DNA of 64,000 nucleotides from Pseudomonas denitrificans (nom. rej.) (GTDB taxonomy: Bacteria; Pseudomonadota; Gammaproteobacteria; Pseudomonadales; Pseudomonadaceae), in contig NZ_CP043626.1 in the NCBI RefSeq assembly GCF_008807415.1, forward strand, positions 4,564,501 to 4,628,500, in the 5' to 3' direction. A program made the translations under genes and the position numbers. Positions 26,725-35,568 of this stretch are shown piece by piece. The stretch's first letter is position 1, and each line of letters starts with the position of its first letter. The notes under the pieces are model-generated. The model made no database searches and was not told the DNA's origin. It was given only the letters and a program-made list of their open reading frames with translations.

Positions 26725-27858
26725 TCAGCGGGATGGGGCGAGTAACGCCTTCACCAGCGGCAGACTCCAGAACTCCCGGCGCACCGCCTCATCGCAGAAG
26801 CGCGTCTGCAGACGCTGCTCCATCTGCTGCGCGCACATCACCCGCTGCTCGCGGTCCAGCACCGACAGATGGCGCAGCCCTTCGGCCAGCGCGGCATCGT
26901 CGCCCAGCGGGAAGAGAATGCCCAACCCCTCGACGATTTCCCCGGCACCACCGCCAGAAGTCGAGATCAGCGGCACACCCGCCACCATCGCCTCCAGCAG
27001 GACCATGCCGAATGGCTCGTGGTCGGAAGTCAGGGCGAATACGTCGAACGCCTTGAAGTAGCGCCTGGCGTCCGGGACCTGGCCGAGGAACAGCACGCGG
27101 TCGGCGATGCCCAGTTCGCGCGCGAGGTCCTTGAGGTCCTCCTCCAGCCGCCCCTTGCCGAGGATCGCCAGCAGGCTGTTGTGCGGCAGACGCGGCAGAG
27201 CGCGGGCGAAGCCGCGCAGCAGGGTGGCCTGGTCCTTGTCCGGATGCAGGCGACCGACGTTGCCGACCACCCAGGCGTTGTCCGCCAGCCCCAGGTGCTG
27301 GCGGGCCGGATAGCGCTCGACCTGCTGGTCCCTGAGGGCGTCGACGTCGACCCGGTTGTACAGCGTCTCGATGCGCTCCTGCGGCCAGGCCGGCAGGCAG
27401 GCACGGATTTCGTCGCGCACCGCGTTGGAAACGCCCAGCAGGCTCAGGCGTTCGGCGAAGAAGCGCGCGAACAGCTTGCGCCCCAGGCGCTGGAAGTCAC
27501 CGAAGCCATGGTGCACACCGATGATCGGCAGCCTGGTGCCGAGCATGGCGATCCAGGTCGGCTTGAAACGGTGCGCGATGCAGAAGCGGAAGTCGCGGGA
27601 ACGCGCGATCTCGCGCAGGTCGCGGATTGCCTTGAGCTTCAGCCCGCGGATGTCCCGCGAGCTGTAGTCGAGGAAAAGCACCTCGTCGCTGACGCAACCG
27701 GCCACGACTTCCGGATCGGGCGCCCCGGTGAGGAACACCGTGGTGACCCGGTAACCGGTGCCGGCGAATAGGCTGGCGTACTGACGGGCACAGTCGAGGA
27801 ACGGCCCGTCATAGCCGTGGCAGAACTGCAGGACGCGCGGTTCAGCCGAGCGAGTCAT
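26725..27858 (-). CDS. wapH: LPS core glycosyltransferase (GT4)
   Basis: 377 residues from MTRSAEPRVLQFCHGYDG, with GGAG six bases upstream. The start overlaps the wapO 3' end by 17 bases. The GT-B fold is evident: VVGNVGRLHPDKDQATLLRGFARAL opens the C-terminal domain and EPFGMVLLEAMVAGVPLISTSGGG is the donor-binding E-x7-E motif of GT4 enzymes. It corresponds to PA5004 (WapH), needed for the outer core. The exact sugar is assigned by homology of position, not by sequence here. Confidence 0.83.
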   Translation of the reverse strand: MTRSAEPRVLQFCHGYDGPFLDCARQYASLFAGTGYRVTTVFLTGAPDPEVVAGCVSDEVLFLDYSSRDIRGLKLKAIRDLREIARSRDFRFCIAHRFKPTWIAMLGTRLPIIGVHHGFGDFQRLGRKLFARFFAERLSLLGVSNAVRDEIRACLPAWPQERIETLYNRVDVDALRDQQVERYPARQHLGLADNAWVVGNVGRLHPDKDQATLLRGFARALPRLPHNSLLAILGKGRLEEDLKDLARELGIADRVLFLGQVPDARRYFKAFDVFALTSDHEPFGMVLLEAMVAGVPLISTSGGGAGEIVEGLGILFPLGDDAALAEGLRHLSVLDREQRVMCAQQMEQRLQTRFCDEAVRREFWSLPLVKALLAPSR

Positions 27859-29599
27859 AGGGCTCCGCGCCATCCTTGACCACCAGAATGTCCTGCATGA
27901 TCAGGTACTGCAGGTCCGAGCCGTAGAACATGTTCAGGGCATCGGTCGGCGAGCACACCATCGGCTCGCCACGGCGGTTCAGCGAGGTGTTGAGCGCCAC
28001 GCCGTTGCCGGTGAGCCGCTCCAGCTCCTTCATCATGTCGTAGTAGCGCGGGTTGAATTCGCGCTTGAGCACCTGGGCGCGGGAGGTACCGTCTTCATGG
28101 ACGACTTCCGGCACGCGGGTCTTCCACTCTTCGTTGACCTCGAAGGTGAAGGTCATGAATGGCGCCGGATGGTCGATCTTGAACATCTGCGGGCCGACGG
28201 TATCGAGCATCGACGGGCAGAAGGGCCTCCAGCGCTCGCGGAACTTGATCTGCGCGTTGATGCGGTCAGCCACGCCGGGAACGCTCGGGCAGCCGATGAT
28301 CGAACGGCCACCGAGTGCGCGCGGGCCGAACTCCAGGCGCCCCTGGAACCAGGCCACCGGGTTGCCGTCCACCAGCACCTTGGCGATCAGCTCGGACAGG
28401 TTGTCGATCTTGCGCCAGGTCGGCTTGGCCTCGTGGCGGGCGCAGGCGGCGATGACGTCTTCGTTGCTGTATTCCGGGCCGAGGTAGACGTGTTCCATCT
28501 TCTCGACCGGCACGCCACGTTCCCAGGACACGTACGCGGCGGCGCCAACAGCGGTGCCGGCGTCGCTGGCCGCGGGCTGCACGTACAGCTCCTTGACCTC
28601 GGGGCGAGCGATGATCTTCTGGTTGAGCTTGACGTTCAGCGCGCAGCCGCCGGCGAAGGCGATCTTGCCGGTCTCGCGGATGATGTCGCCCAGGTAGTAA
28701 TCCATCATCTCCAGCGACAGCTTCTCGAACAGGGCCTGGATGCTGGCGGCGTAGTGGATATACGGATCGTCGGCGATGTCGCCTTCACGCTTCGGACCGA
28801 GCCACTCGATCAGCTTGGGCGAGAAGTAGTAGCCCTTGCCCTTTTCCTTGTAGCGACGGAAGCCGATGACGTTGGCGTACTCGGTGTTGATGATCAGCTC
28901 GCCGTTCTCGAACTTGGCCAGACGGGAGAAATCGTACTTGCTGGCATCGCCGTAAGGCGCCATGCCCATGACCTTGAACTCGCCGTCGAGCATGTCGAAG
29001 CCGAGGTACTCGGTCAGCGCCCCGTACAGGCCGCCCAGGGAGTCCGGATCGTAGAACTCCTTGATCTTGTGGATCTTGCCGTTCTCACCGTAGCCGAAGA
29101 AGGTGGTGGCGTACTCGCCCTTGCCGTCGATCCCGAGGATCGCCGTCTTCTCCTTGAAGCCCGAGCAGTGGTAGGCGCTGGAGGCGTGGGCCAGGTGGTG
29201 CTCGACCGGCTGGATCTTGGTCTTCTTCAGGTCGAAGCCCAACTGCTGCAAGCACCACTCGATGCGCTTGTAGTAGCGCTTGTAGCGGCGGTTGCCGAGC
29301 AGGATGGCGTCCAGCGCGCGGTCCGGTGCGTAGGCGTAGCGCTTGGCGTAGTGCCAGCGGGCCTTGTCGAAGATGCTGATGGGGGCAAAGGGAATGGCCA
29401 CCACGTCAACGTCCGACGGCTTGATCCCGGCCTGCTCCAGGCAGAACTTGGCCGACTCGTAGGGCATGCGGTTCTTCGCGTGCTTGTCGCGGACGAAGCG
29501 CTCTTCTTCGACGGCCGCGACCAGCTTGCCGTCGATGTACAGGGCGGCGGAAGGGTCATGGCTTACGGCGCCGGACAGGCCGAGGATGGTCAATGCCAC
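27842..29599 (-). CDS. wapO: carbamoyltransferase of the LPS inner core
   Basis: 585 residues, NodU/CmcH family. The N-terminal ASKHA-type domain begins LTILGLSGAVSHDPSAALYIDG and contains the conserved VEEERFVRDKHAKN and EHHLAHASSAYHCSGF histidines; the C-terminal domain shows FQGRLEFGPRALGGRSIIG and FNRRGEPMV-like LNTSLNRRGEPMVCSP. WapO (PA5005) adds the 7-O-carbamoyl group to the second heptose. The start codon is GTG with GAGG upstream. It lies inside the continuous waaF-to-wapH run. Confidence 0.92.
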   Translation of the reverse strand: MALTILGLSGAVSHDPSAALYIDGKLVAAVEEERFVRDKHAKNRMPYESAKFCLEQAGIKPSDVDVVAIPFAPISIFDKARWHYAKRYAYAPDRALDAILLGNRRYKRYYKRIEWCLQQLGFDLKKTKIQPVEHHLAHASSAYHCSGFKEKTAILGIDGKGEYATTFFGYGENGKIHKIKEFYDPDSLGGLYGALTEYLGFDMLDGEFKVMGMAPYGDASKYDFSRLAKFENGELIINTEYANVIGFRRYKEKGKGYYFSPKLIEWLGPKREGDIADDPYIHYAASIQALFEKLSLEMMDYYLGDIIRETGKIAFAGGCALNVKLNQKIIARPEVKELYVQPAASDAGTAVGAAAYVSWERGVPVEKMEHVYLGPEYSNEDVIAACARHEAKPTWRKIDNLSELIAKVLVDGNPVAWFQGRLEFGPRALGGRSIIGCPSVPGVADRINAQIKFRERWRPFCPSMLDTVGPQMFKIDHPAPFMTFTFEVNEEWKTRVPEVVHEDGTSRAQVLKREFNPRYYDMMKELERLTGNGVALNTSLNRRGEPMVCSPTDALNMFYGSDLQYLIMQDILVVKDGAEPYDSLG

Positions 29600-29604
29600 A
29601 GGGT

Positions 29605-31092
29605 CTAGCCTCTTTCATCTGGGCGGGTGCCAGGCACCCGCGGTAAACGTTCGTCGAGCAGCCGGTGCAGTGCGCTGCCCTCTGGCCAGTTGCGCAGGAA
29701 GCGCGCACGGTCGCGGGCATAGGCGCGGGCGAAGCTCGCTTCTCGCGAGTGGCGCTGCATGGCATCGAGGTCGATCAACGACCACTGCCCGCCTTCGCCC
29801 TGCTCCTGCCAGAACAGGTTGTGCCCTTTCAGGTCGCCGTGGCTGATGCGCTCGCGCACCAGCGCCGCGAACAGTCTGTCCAGGGCCACAAGATCCGATT
29901 CCGGCGGCAGGCCGCCCCCCTCCGGATGGTCCAGGTAGGGTTTGAAACGGGCGATTATATCCTGACCCGCCAGGTAATCGGTAATCAGGAAGGCCGGGCC
30001 GCGCAGCCACAGCCAGCGCCGCTCGATCACCGCCAGCGGCTTGGGCGTGGCGATGCCGAGGAAGTCCAGGCGGTTGCCTTCGCGCCAGGAAGCCCAGGCG
30101 CGACTGGGGCGCCAGAAGCGCTTGAACCAGTGCAGCAAGTTCTTGATGTTGTAGCGCTTGACCACCAGAGGCCGGCCATTCAGCTCTACGCGGGCAACAG
30201 TCGCGGCGCCGCCGGTCTTGTAGAGGTGTCCGCGATTTATGTAGGAATCCGGATCGGCCAGCAGTGGCTGCAGGCCCTCCTCTTCCTCGCGGCGCACCGC
30301 GCGCAGGCCGAACGGCCCCTTGAACACGCTGAACAGGCTGCAGTCGCGAGCGGTCTTCTTCATCAGGTCGCCGACCCGCCAGCGTCGAACCCTGGCGATT
30401 TCCTTCTGCAGGGCCTCCAGCGGCAGTGCGTGCTCGCCGTTGGCCAGCAGGTAGTGGATCAGCAGCTCTTCCAGATACGGATCGAGACTCGCTGGCAACT
30501 GAGCGAAGAACACCCCGAGGTTTTCCAGCACGTGCTTGCGCGACAGCGGCTGACCGGCGGTTTCCGCACGGATGCCGGCGCCGTCGATCAGGTACAGCTG
30601 GCCGGCGTGGCGCAGCAGGTTGTCCAGGTGCAGGTCTTCCTGCCACAGGCCCTTGGCGTGCATCCGGGCGATGGCCGTCAGCGCCTCGGCGATGACAGCG
30701 GTCTGGCCGTCGGAGAGCAGCGGCTCGCCCTCCACGGCGCGCCAGGCATCCCAGAGGCTCTCGGCGTTGTCGAGGAACTCGAAGAGCAGCCAGCCACCCT
30801 CGCCGTCCTTTAGGCCGTCGGCCAGCAGCTGCGGCGTGGTCAGGCCCTGTTCGGCGAGCAGTCGCACACCGTCGCGTTCGCGCTGGAACTGCTTTGCCGC
30901 ACGACCGCCCACCAGCAGCTTGGCCAGCACCGGGCGGCTGCGCCAATTGGCCGCACCGACGTAGCGCTGGCCGGGCAGGACGCGCAGCAGGCTGTCCAGG
31001 CGCAGCTCGGCCGGGCCGGCGCCGTCTTCCAGCTCGATGCGCAGGGGCAGCGCCGGAGCGCGGCCGGCATCGCGCAGGGCAGACAGCCTCAT
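29605..31092 (-). CDS. tandem kinase-fold protein of the LPS core operon
   Basis: 495 residues with two kinase-like domains. The first has LAKLLVGGRAAKQF, GLWQEDLHLDNLLRHAGQLYLIDGAG (catalytic loop and metal site); the second has VVKRYNIKNLL, ISHGDLKGHNLFW and WSLIDLDAMQRHS. The second keeps HGD and LIDLD, so it looks catalytically competent; the first reads QEDLHLDN. It corresponds to PA5006. Kinases of this operon phosphorylate the inner-core heptoses, an unusual and essential trait of Pseudomonas. The start overlaps the preceding stop by four bases (ATGA), so translation is coupled. Confidence 0.8.
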   Translation of the reverse strand: MRLSALRDAGRAPALPLRIELEDGAGPAELRLDSLLRVLPGQRYVGAANWRSRPVLAKLLVGGRAAKQFQRERDGVRLLAEQGLTTPQLLADGLKDGEGGWLLFEFLDNAESLWDAWRAVEGEPLLSDGQTAVIAEALTAIARMHAKGLWQEDLHLDNLLRHAGQLYLIDGAGIRAETAGQPLSRKHVLENLGVFFAQLPASLDPYLEELLIHYLLANGEHALPLEALQKEIARVRRWRVGDLMKKTARDCSLFSVFKGPFGLRAVRREEEEGLQPLLADPDSYINRGHLYKTGGAATVARVELNGRPLVVKRYNIKNLLHWFKRFWRPSRAWASWREGNRLDFLGIATPKPLAVIERRWLWLRGPAFLITDYLAGQDIIARFKPYLDHPEGGGLPPESDLVALDRLFAALVRERISHGDLKGHNLFWQEQGEGGQWSLIDLDAMQRHSREASFARAYARDRARFLRNWPEGSALHRLLDERLPRVPGTRPDERG

Positions 31093-31844
31093 GCGCGGTT
31101 TTCCTTCTTCTTGCGGCGCGCACCCAGGCGGCGATACCAGTCGTCGACCTCCGGGCCGCCGGAAGCGGTGCCCAGGTAGGCCGCCAGCAGGTTGCGCACG
31201 TCGGTTTCGTTCCAGTCCGGCGCGCGGCGCAGCAGCGGCTCCAGGTCACGCACGCGGTCGCGCTGGCCGAACCACAGCGGGCGGGTCTTCTCCAGGTCGA
31301 TCAGGGTCGCCTCGAAGGCGTCGTCGGTTTCGCGCAGGAAGATGTGCTTGGGATAGAAGCAGCCATGCATCTGCCCGGCCTCGTGCAGGCGGCGGGCGAG
31401 CATGCCGCAGGCGCGCAGGATGGCCTGGCGGCGCTCGGCGGGCAGGTTCGACCAGCCCTGCAGCAGGCTGTCGAGGTCACGCCAGCCGTCCAGGGCGCGG
31501 GTCATCAGGATCGCCCGGCGCTCGCCGCCGACCTGCCGCGCGCCGAAGAAGGCCGCCTGCATCGACGGAATGCCGAGCTGGTGGTAGCGCTGGATGTTGC
31601 GGAACTCGCGACTGAAGGTCGGCTCGCCGAGTGGACGCTTCAGGCTGCGGGTCAGGTGGTTGCTCTGGCGCTTGAGGTAGTAGGCGGTGCCGTCCAGCTC
31701 CAGGCGGTACACGCTGCTCCAGCCGCCACGCTCGGTGTTGGGCTCGTCCACGGCTTCCAGCTGCAGAGCCCAGAGGGCGTCGAAATCGGCCAGGGCGTTG
31801 TTTTCCAGCAGGGCCTGGTCGCCCTCGGCAATGAAATCCTTCAC
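31089..31844 (-). CDS. wapQ: inner-core LPS kinase-like protein (InaA/WapQ type)
   Basis: 251 residues from a GTG that overlaps the upstream stop (GTGA). Kinase-like features: GWSSVYRLELDGTAYYLKRQSNH (glycine loop and lysine), MHGCFYPKHIFLRE in the catalytic loop, and TLIDLEKTRP as the metal site. The Asp of HRD is replaced (HGCFYPKH), as in many WaaP/InaA relatives. It matches PA5007. The symbol wapQ is from memory and less certain than the family. Role: heptose phosphorylation or support of it. Confidence 0.7.
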   Translation of the reverse strand: MKDFIAEGDQALLENNALADFDALWALQLEAVDEPNTERGGWSSVYRLELDGTAYYLKRQSNHLTRSLKRPLGEPTFSREFRNIQRYHQLGIPSMQAAFFGARQVGGERRAILMTRALDGWRDLDSLLQGWSNLPAERRQAILRACGMLARRLHEAGQMHGCFYPKHIFLRETDDAFEATLIDLEKTRPLWFGQRDRVRDLEPLLRRAPDWNETDVRNLLAAYLGTASGGPEVDDWYRRLGARRKKKENRA

Positions 31845-32575
31845 TCGCGTCCCTCGAAGAAATGGACGATCTGCCGGACACGCTTCTTGTCCGACGCGTT
31901 CAGTCGCTCGCGGCGACGGTACAGCAGGTAGAACTGCAGGCGCTGCGTGTAGGAGAGGTGGTACTTGGCGACCTTGTCGAGGGTGGCCAGGTCCTTGGTG
32001 ATGCGGTAGCGCAGCATGAAGCTGACCCAGAAATCACCGATCGGGCAGTCGATGAAGTACACCGTACCCTCGCCGTCCACCAGGATGTTGCGCCACTTCA
32101 GGTCGTTGTGGGTGAAGTGGTGGTCGTGCATGGTCCGCGTGTAGCCGGCCAACTGGCGCATGACGTGCTCGACCCAGGCGCGATCCTTCAGACGCGGATC
32201 GTCCTGCTTGGCCAGGGCGTGCAGGTCTTCGGTGCCGACCAGCTCGCGGGTGATGATCGCGCCACGGGCAAAGGCGCCGTTGACGCGCTCCAGGCCGTAG
32301 GCCACCACCTTCGCGGTCGGTATGCCCCACTTGGCGAACTGCTTGAGGTTCTGCCACTCGGCCTTCACCCGCGGGCGCGGCAGGTAGCGGCGAAAGCCCT
32401 TGCCCGGCTTGCGGTAGCGCTTGACGTAATAGCGCACGCCGTCGCGCTCGATGCGCACGACGTCGGACATCGCATCCTTGGTGATGCGCTCGCCTTCGAG
32501 GGCGAACACGGCATCCAGGCTGCCGAAATCGGCGGCGAGATGCTGGTAGTCGGCTTCGAGTACCCAGCCGGCCAT
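31841..32575 (-). CDS. wapP: inner-core LPS kinase WapP
   Basis: 244 residues starting at MAGWVLEADYQHLAADFG; its start overlaps the waaP stop by one base (TGATG). RYYVKRYRKPGKGFRRYLPRPRVKAEW gives the ATP-site lysine and glutamate, HHFTHNDLKWRNILV is a full catalytic loop (HND-x4-N) and VYFIDCPIG the metal site. WapP (PA5008) phosphorylates the second heptose in P. aeruginosa and acts after WaaP. The 3' end overlaps the following kinase gene. Confidence 0.85.
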   Translation of the reverse strand: MAGWVLEADYQHLAADFGSLDAVFALEGERITKDAMSDVVRIERDGVRYYVKRYRKPGKGFRRYLPRPRVKAEWQNLKQFAKWGIPTAKVVAYGLERVNGAFARGAIITRELVGTEDLHALAKQDDPRLKDRAWVEHVMRQLAGYTRTMHDHHFTHNDLKWRNILVDGEGTVYFIDCPIGDFWVSFMLRYRITKDLATLDKVAKYHLSYTQRLQFYLLYRRRERLNASDKKRVRQIVHFFEGRE

Positions 32576-33381
32576 CAGAGCAGGTCTCCGTATCGTTGTT
32601 TGCGGTCGTAGAGCTTGGCCGCCTTGCGCTCCATCCACGCCAGCAGCGCAGCTTCCTCGCGGAGGATGTCACGCAGCGGGCGCAGGAAGTAACCGCGCAG
32701 GAAGCGCAATTTGTCACGGCGCGTAAGGCCGATGTCCAGCGCGGAGAAGTACAGCGCCGCCAGGTCCTTGTCGCGCCAGCGGCGCGGGGTGGCGGCCCGG
32801 GTCTGGGCGCGGTGCAGGTCGATCACCGACAGGCGCAGGTCATCGGCGCTGATCGGGAGGTCGGTATGCAGCAGGAAATGGCAGATGTAGCAGTCGCGAT
32901 GATTGACCCCGGCGCGATGCATGGTGCCGACCATCTTCGCCACTTCGGCGATCAGCGCGCGCTTCAGGCGCGGCTCGGGCGGTGTCTGCAGCCAGTCCAG
33001 CGAGAGCACTTCCAGGTCGGTGGTCGGCGCCAGTTCCTCGGTGATGATGAAGGAATGCTGCGCGGCCGGATTGCCGCCGCGCTCGCCATAGGCCACCGAG
33101 GTCATGGTCGCCACGCCGGCCTGGTGCAGGCGCTCCAGCGCGCGCTGCTCCTGGCCCGCACCGAGTACCGGAAGCTTGGCGCTGAACAGGTTCTTGACGA
33201 TCTCGCCCCAGCCGATGCCGCGGTGGATCTTCACGAAATAGCCGCGACCTTCGACTTCGGTGCGCAGCGTGCGGCGGCCTTCCAGCTCGCGGTAGACCTT
33301 GCCCTGCAGGCGCTCGACTTCGGCGAACGGGTCCTTGCCGGCCCACAGGCGCTTGAATGGCTCGTGCAGTTCGAGCTTCAT
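32575..33381 (-). CDS. waaP: LPS core heptose(I) kinase
   Basis: 268 residues, the length I recall for PAO1 WaaP. It starts at MKLELHEPFKRLWAGKDPF. GYFVKIHRGIGWGEIVKNL carries the ATP-binding lysine, RAGVNHRDCYICHFLLH the catalytic loop with HRD, and LSVIDLHRAQTR the metal-binding Asp. WaaP phosphorylates heptose I in the cytoplasm and is essential in P. aeruginosa because underphosphorylated core is not exported. The start overlaps the waaG stop by four bases. Confidence 0.95.
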   Translation of the reverse strand: MKLELHEPFKRLWAGKDPFAEVERLQGKVYRELEGRRTLRTEVEGRGYFVKIHRGIGWGEIVKNLFSAKLPVLGAGQEQRALERLHQAGVATMTSVAYGERGGNPAAQHSFIITEELAPTTDLEVLSLDWLQTPPEPRLKRALIAEVAKMVGTMHRAGVNHRDCYICHFLLHTDLPISADDLRLSVIDLHRAQTRAATPRRWRDKDLAALYFSALDIGLTRRDKLRFLRGYFLRPLRDILREEAALLAWMERKAAKLYDRKQRYGDLL

Positions 33382-34499
33382 GCGCGCTCCCGCAGGATCA
33401 GGTCGGCGGCGTGCTGCGACATGCTGTAGAGATCGGCACTGTCGGCGAAGGCCAGGCCGTTGCGCCCCCACTCCGCCCGCGCTGCATCGTCCTCCAGCAT
33501 CTGCTGAAGCATCGTGTTCAAACGGTCCTGCTCGAACGGCGACGGCACCACACGGCCGGCTTTCGCCTCGTCGATGTAGTGCGCATAGCCGCAGACGTCG
33601 GTGACCAGCACCGGCAGTCCCGCAACCAGCGCCTCCAGCAGCACGGTGCCGGTGTTCTCGTTGTAGGCTGGGTGGATCAGCAGGTCGGCGCCGAGCAGGA
33701 AGCGCGGAATGTCGCTGCGCCCCTTGAGAATCTGCACATTGTCCGACAGGCCCAGCGCCTTCACCTGCAGCAGGAACGGCTTGGGATCGTCCTGGCCGAT
33801 GGCGATCAGGCGGGTGCGCTTGCGCAACGAACGCGGCAGCGCGGCCAGCGCCTTGAGGCTGCGGTCCAGGCCCTTGGTCTTGAAGCCGGAGCCGATCTGC
33901 ACCAGCAGCAGGTCGTCGTCGCCCAGCTTGAACTCGTGGCGGAACTCCGCACGGATTTCGCCGGCGTTGGCCGGTGCGCGACGGTCCTGGGCAATGCCCG
34001 GCGGCAGCAAGTGGAAGCGCGCTTCGGGGGTGCGGTAATGCTTGATGAACAGCGGCTGCTGGACTTCGGAGATCATCAGGATCTCGGTCTTCGACTCCGG
34101 CGCGAACACCGCGCGCTCGTAGTCGGCAAAGTGCTTGTAGCGACCCCAGCGACGGTAGAAGGAGTTGCGCAGGGTCTGCGCCTTGTCCTCGAAGCAGCCG
34201 TCGGCGGCGTAGTAGACATCCAGGCCCGGCATCTTGTTGAAGCCGATCACCCGGTCCACCGGCGAACGCGCGAGGTCCGCGGCCAGCCAGGCGCTGAATT
34301 TCTCGTTGCGGCGATGGTTGAACAGCGACTTCACCGGCGCCACGCGCACGTCGAAGCCCGGCGGCACTTCGCCTTCCCAGATAGGCGTGTAGACGCGGAT
34401 CGAATGGCCGCGCTGCTGGCATTCCAGGGCGATGCGCATGAAATCGCGCTGCAGCCCGCCGAACGGGAAGTATTTGTAGAGAACGAAAGCCAGGGTCAT
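33378..34499 (-). CDS. waaG: LPS core glycosyltransferase I
   Basis: 373 residues from MTLAFVLYKYFPFGGLQRDFMRIA. GT4 retaining transferase with a GT-B fold; LLLVQIGSGFKTKGLDRSLKALAALP opens the donor domain and NENTGTVLLEALVAGLPVLVTDVCGY is the E-x7-E nucleotide-sugar motif. WaaG (PA5010) adds the first outer-core hexosamine onto heptose II. It overlaps waaC upstream and waaP downstream by four bases each, typical of a tightly coupled operon. Confidence 0.93.
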   Translation of the reverse strand: MTLAFVLYKYFPFGGLQRDFMRIALECQQRGHSIRVYTPIWEGEVPPGFDVRVAPVKSLFNHRRNEKFSAWLAADLARSPVDRVIGFNKMPGLDVYYAADGCFEDKAQTLRNSFYRRWGRYKHFADYERAVFAPESKTEILMISEVQQPLFIKHYRTPEARFHLLPPGIAQDRRAPANAGEIRAEFRHEFKLGDDDLLLVQIGSGFKTKGLDRSLKALAALPRSLRKRTRLIAIGQDDPKPFLLQVKALGLSDNVQILKGRSDIPRFLLGADLLIHPAYNENTGTVLLEALVAGLPVLVTDVCGYAHYIDEAKAGRVVPSPFEQDRLNTMLQQMLEDDAARAEWGRNGLAFADSADLYSMSQHAADLILRERA

Positions 34500-35568
34500 C
34501 GAAGCGTCTCCGGGGCCAGCAGCAGTGCCTCCAGCTGGTTCGCCACGCGCTGGGGATTCAGGCGCGTGAAGCACAGAGGCTGTTCATGCCGCAGGTCGAA
34601 CTGGCGCTTGTCTTCGGCCGTCGGCTGGTAGGTGCAGGTCTTCTGCAGGCAGGGCGCGCACGACGGCCAGTCGGCGGCCAGGTGCACCTGCGAGCGCCCG
34701 TAGGCGCCGGTCAGACCGGGGTTGGTCGGGCCGAACAGCGACAGCGTCGGCACGTCCAGGGCGGCGGCCAGGTGTCCGAGCCCGGTGTCGACCGCCACGC
34801 AGGCGGAAGCGCCGGCCAGGACCTTGGCCATGCCCGCGAGGCTTAACTTGGGGAGTACCGAGGCGTTTTCAAGCCTTCGGCGAGCCGTTCGGCGCGTTGC
34901 CGCTCGGCGTCGTTGCCCCACGGCAGGCGGACTTGCCAGCCGCGCTCGCCCATGCGCAGCGCCAGCTCGCGCCAGTAGACCTCGGGCCAGTGCTTGGTCA
35001 CCCAGGTGGTGCCGTGGAGGAATACCAGGTAGGGCTCGGTCTCCACCGAATCCAGCAGGCGATTGCGGTCCAGGCCGTAATCGCCGGTACCAGTGGGCAG
35101 CGGGTAGTCCAGCGCCTGGGCGAACAACTGGCGCACGCGTTCGACGGCGTGCTGGCCCCAGGCAACGGGGTAGGTACGGTTATAGAAGCGGCTGGCTGCC
35201 GTCTCGCGGGCCGACTCCTTGTCCAACCCCGCAACCGGCGTGCGGCGGCGCGCGTAGCGGGTCAGCCAGGCGCTTTTCAGCAGGCCCTGGGCGTCGATCA
35301 CCAGGTCGTAGTCGACTTCCTTCAGGCGGCGCTTGAAGCGACCCCATTCGCCACTCCTGAGCGTCTGCCAGAGGTTCTTGCGCCAGCGGCGGATCGCCAC
35401 CGGGATCACCTGGGCCACGGCGGGATGCCAGGCGGGAATCTCGGCGAAGCCCTCCTCCACCACCCAGTCGAACTGGATGCCGGGAATGGCGCGGGCAGCG
35501 TCGGTCAACGCCGGCAGGGTGTGGATGACGTCGCCCAGGGACGAGGTCTTGATCAACAGGACCCTCAT
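34496..35568 (-). CDS. waaC: LPS heptosyltransferase I, interrupted by an apparent frameshift
   Basis: WaaC (GT9) transfers the first L-glycero-D-manno-heptose onto Kdo. The N-terminal part starts MRVLLIKTSSLGDVIHTLPAL and runs to LAEGL; there the frame changes at about 34870 and continues as ENASVLPKLSLAGMAK, CVAVDTGLGHLAAALDVPTLSLFGPT to a normal end at 34496. Read as given, translation would stop at 34843. One missing base (coding CTTGAAAAC where CTTGGAAAAC is expected) explains it; restored length is 357 residues. waaC mutants lose almost the whole core, so a consensus error is the simplest explanation. Both ends overlap waaF and waaG by four bases. Confidence 0.9.

Noticed and set aside
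32575..34422. 615-codon frame fusing waaG and waaP
   Set aside because: The part opposite frame to waaG is a shadow. waaP alone begins at MKLELHEPFK and overlaps waaG by four bases, as expected.
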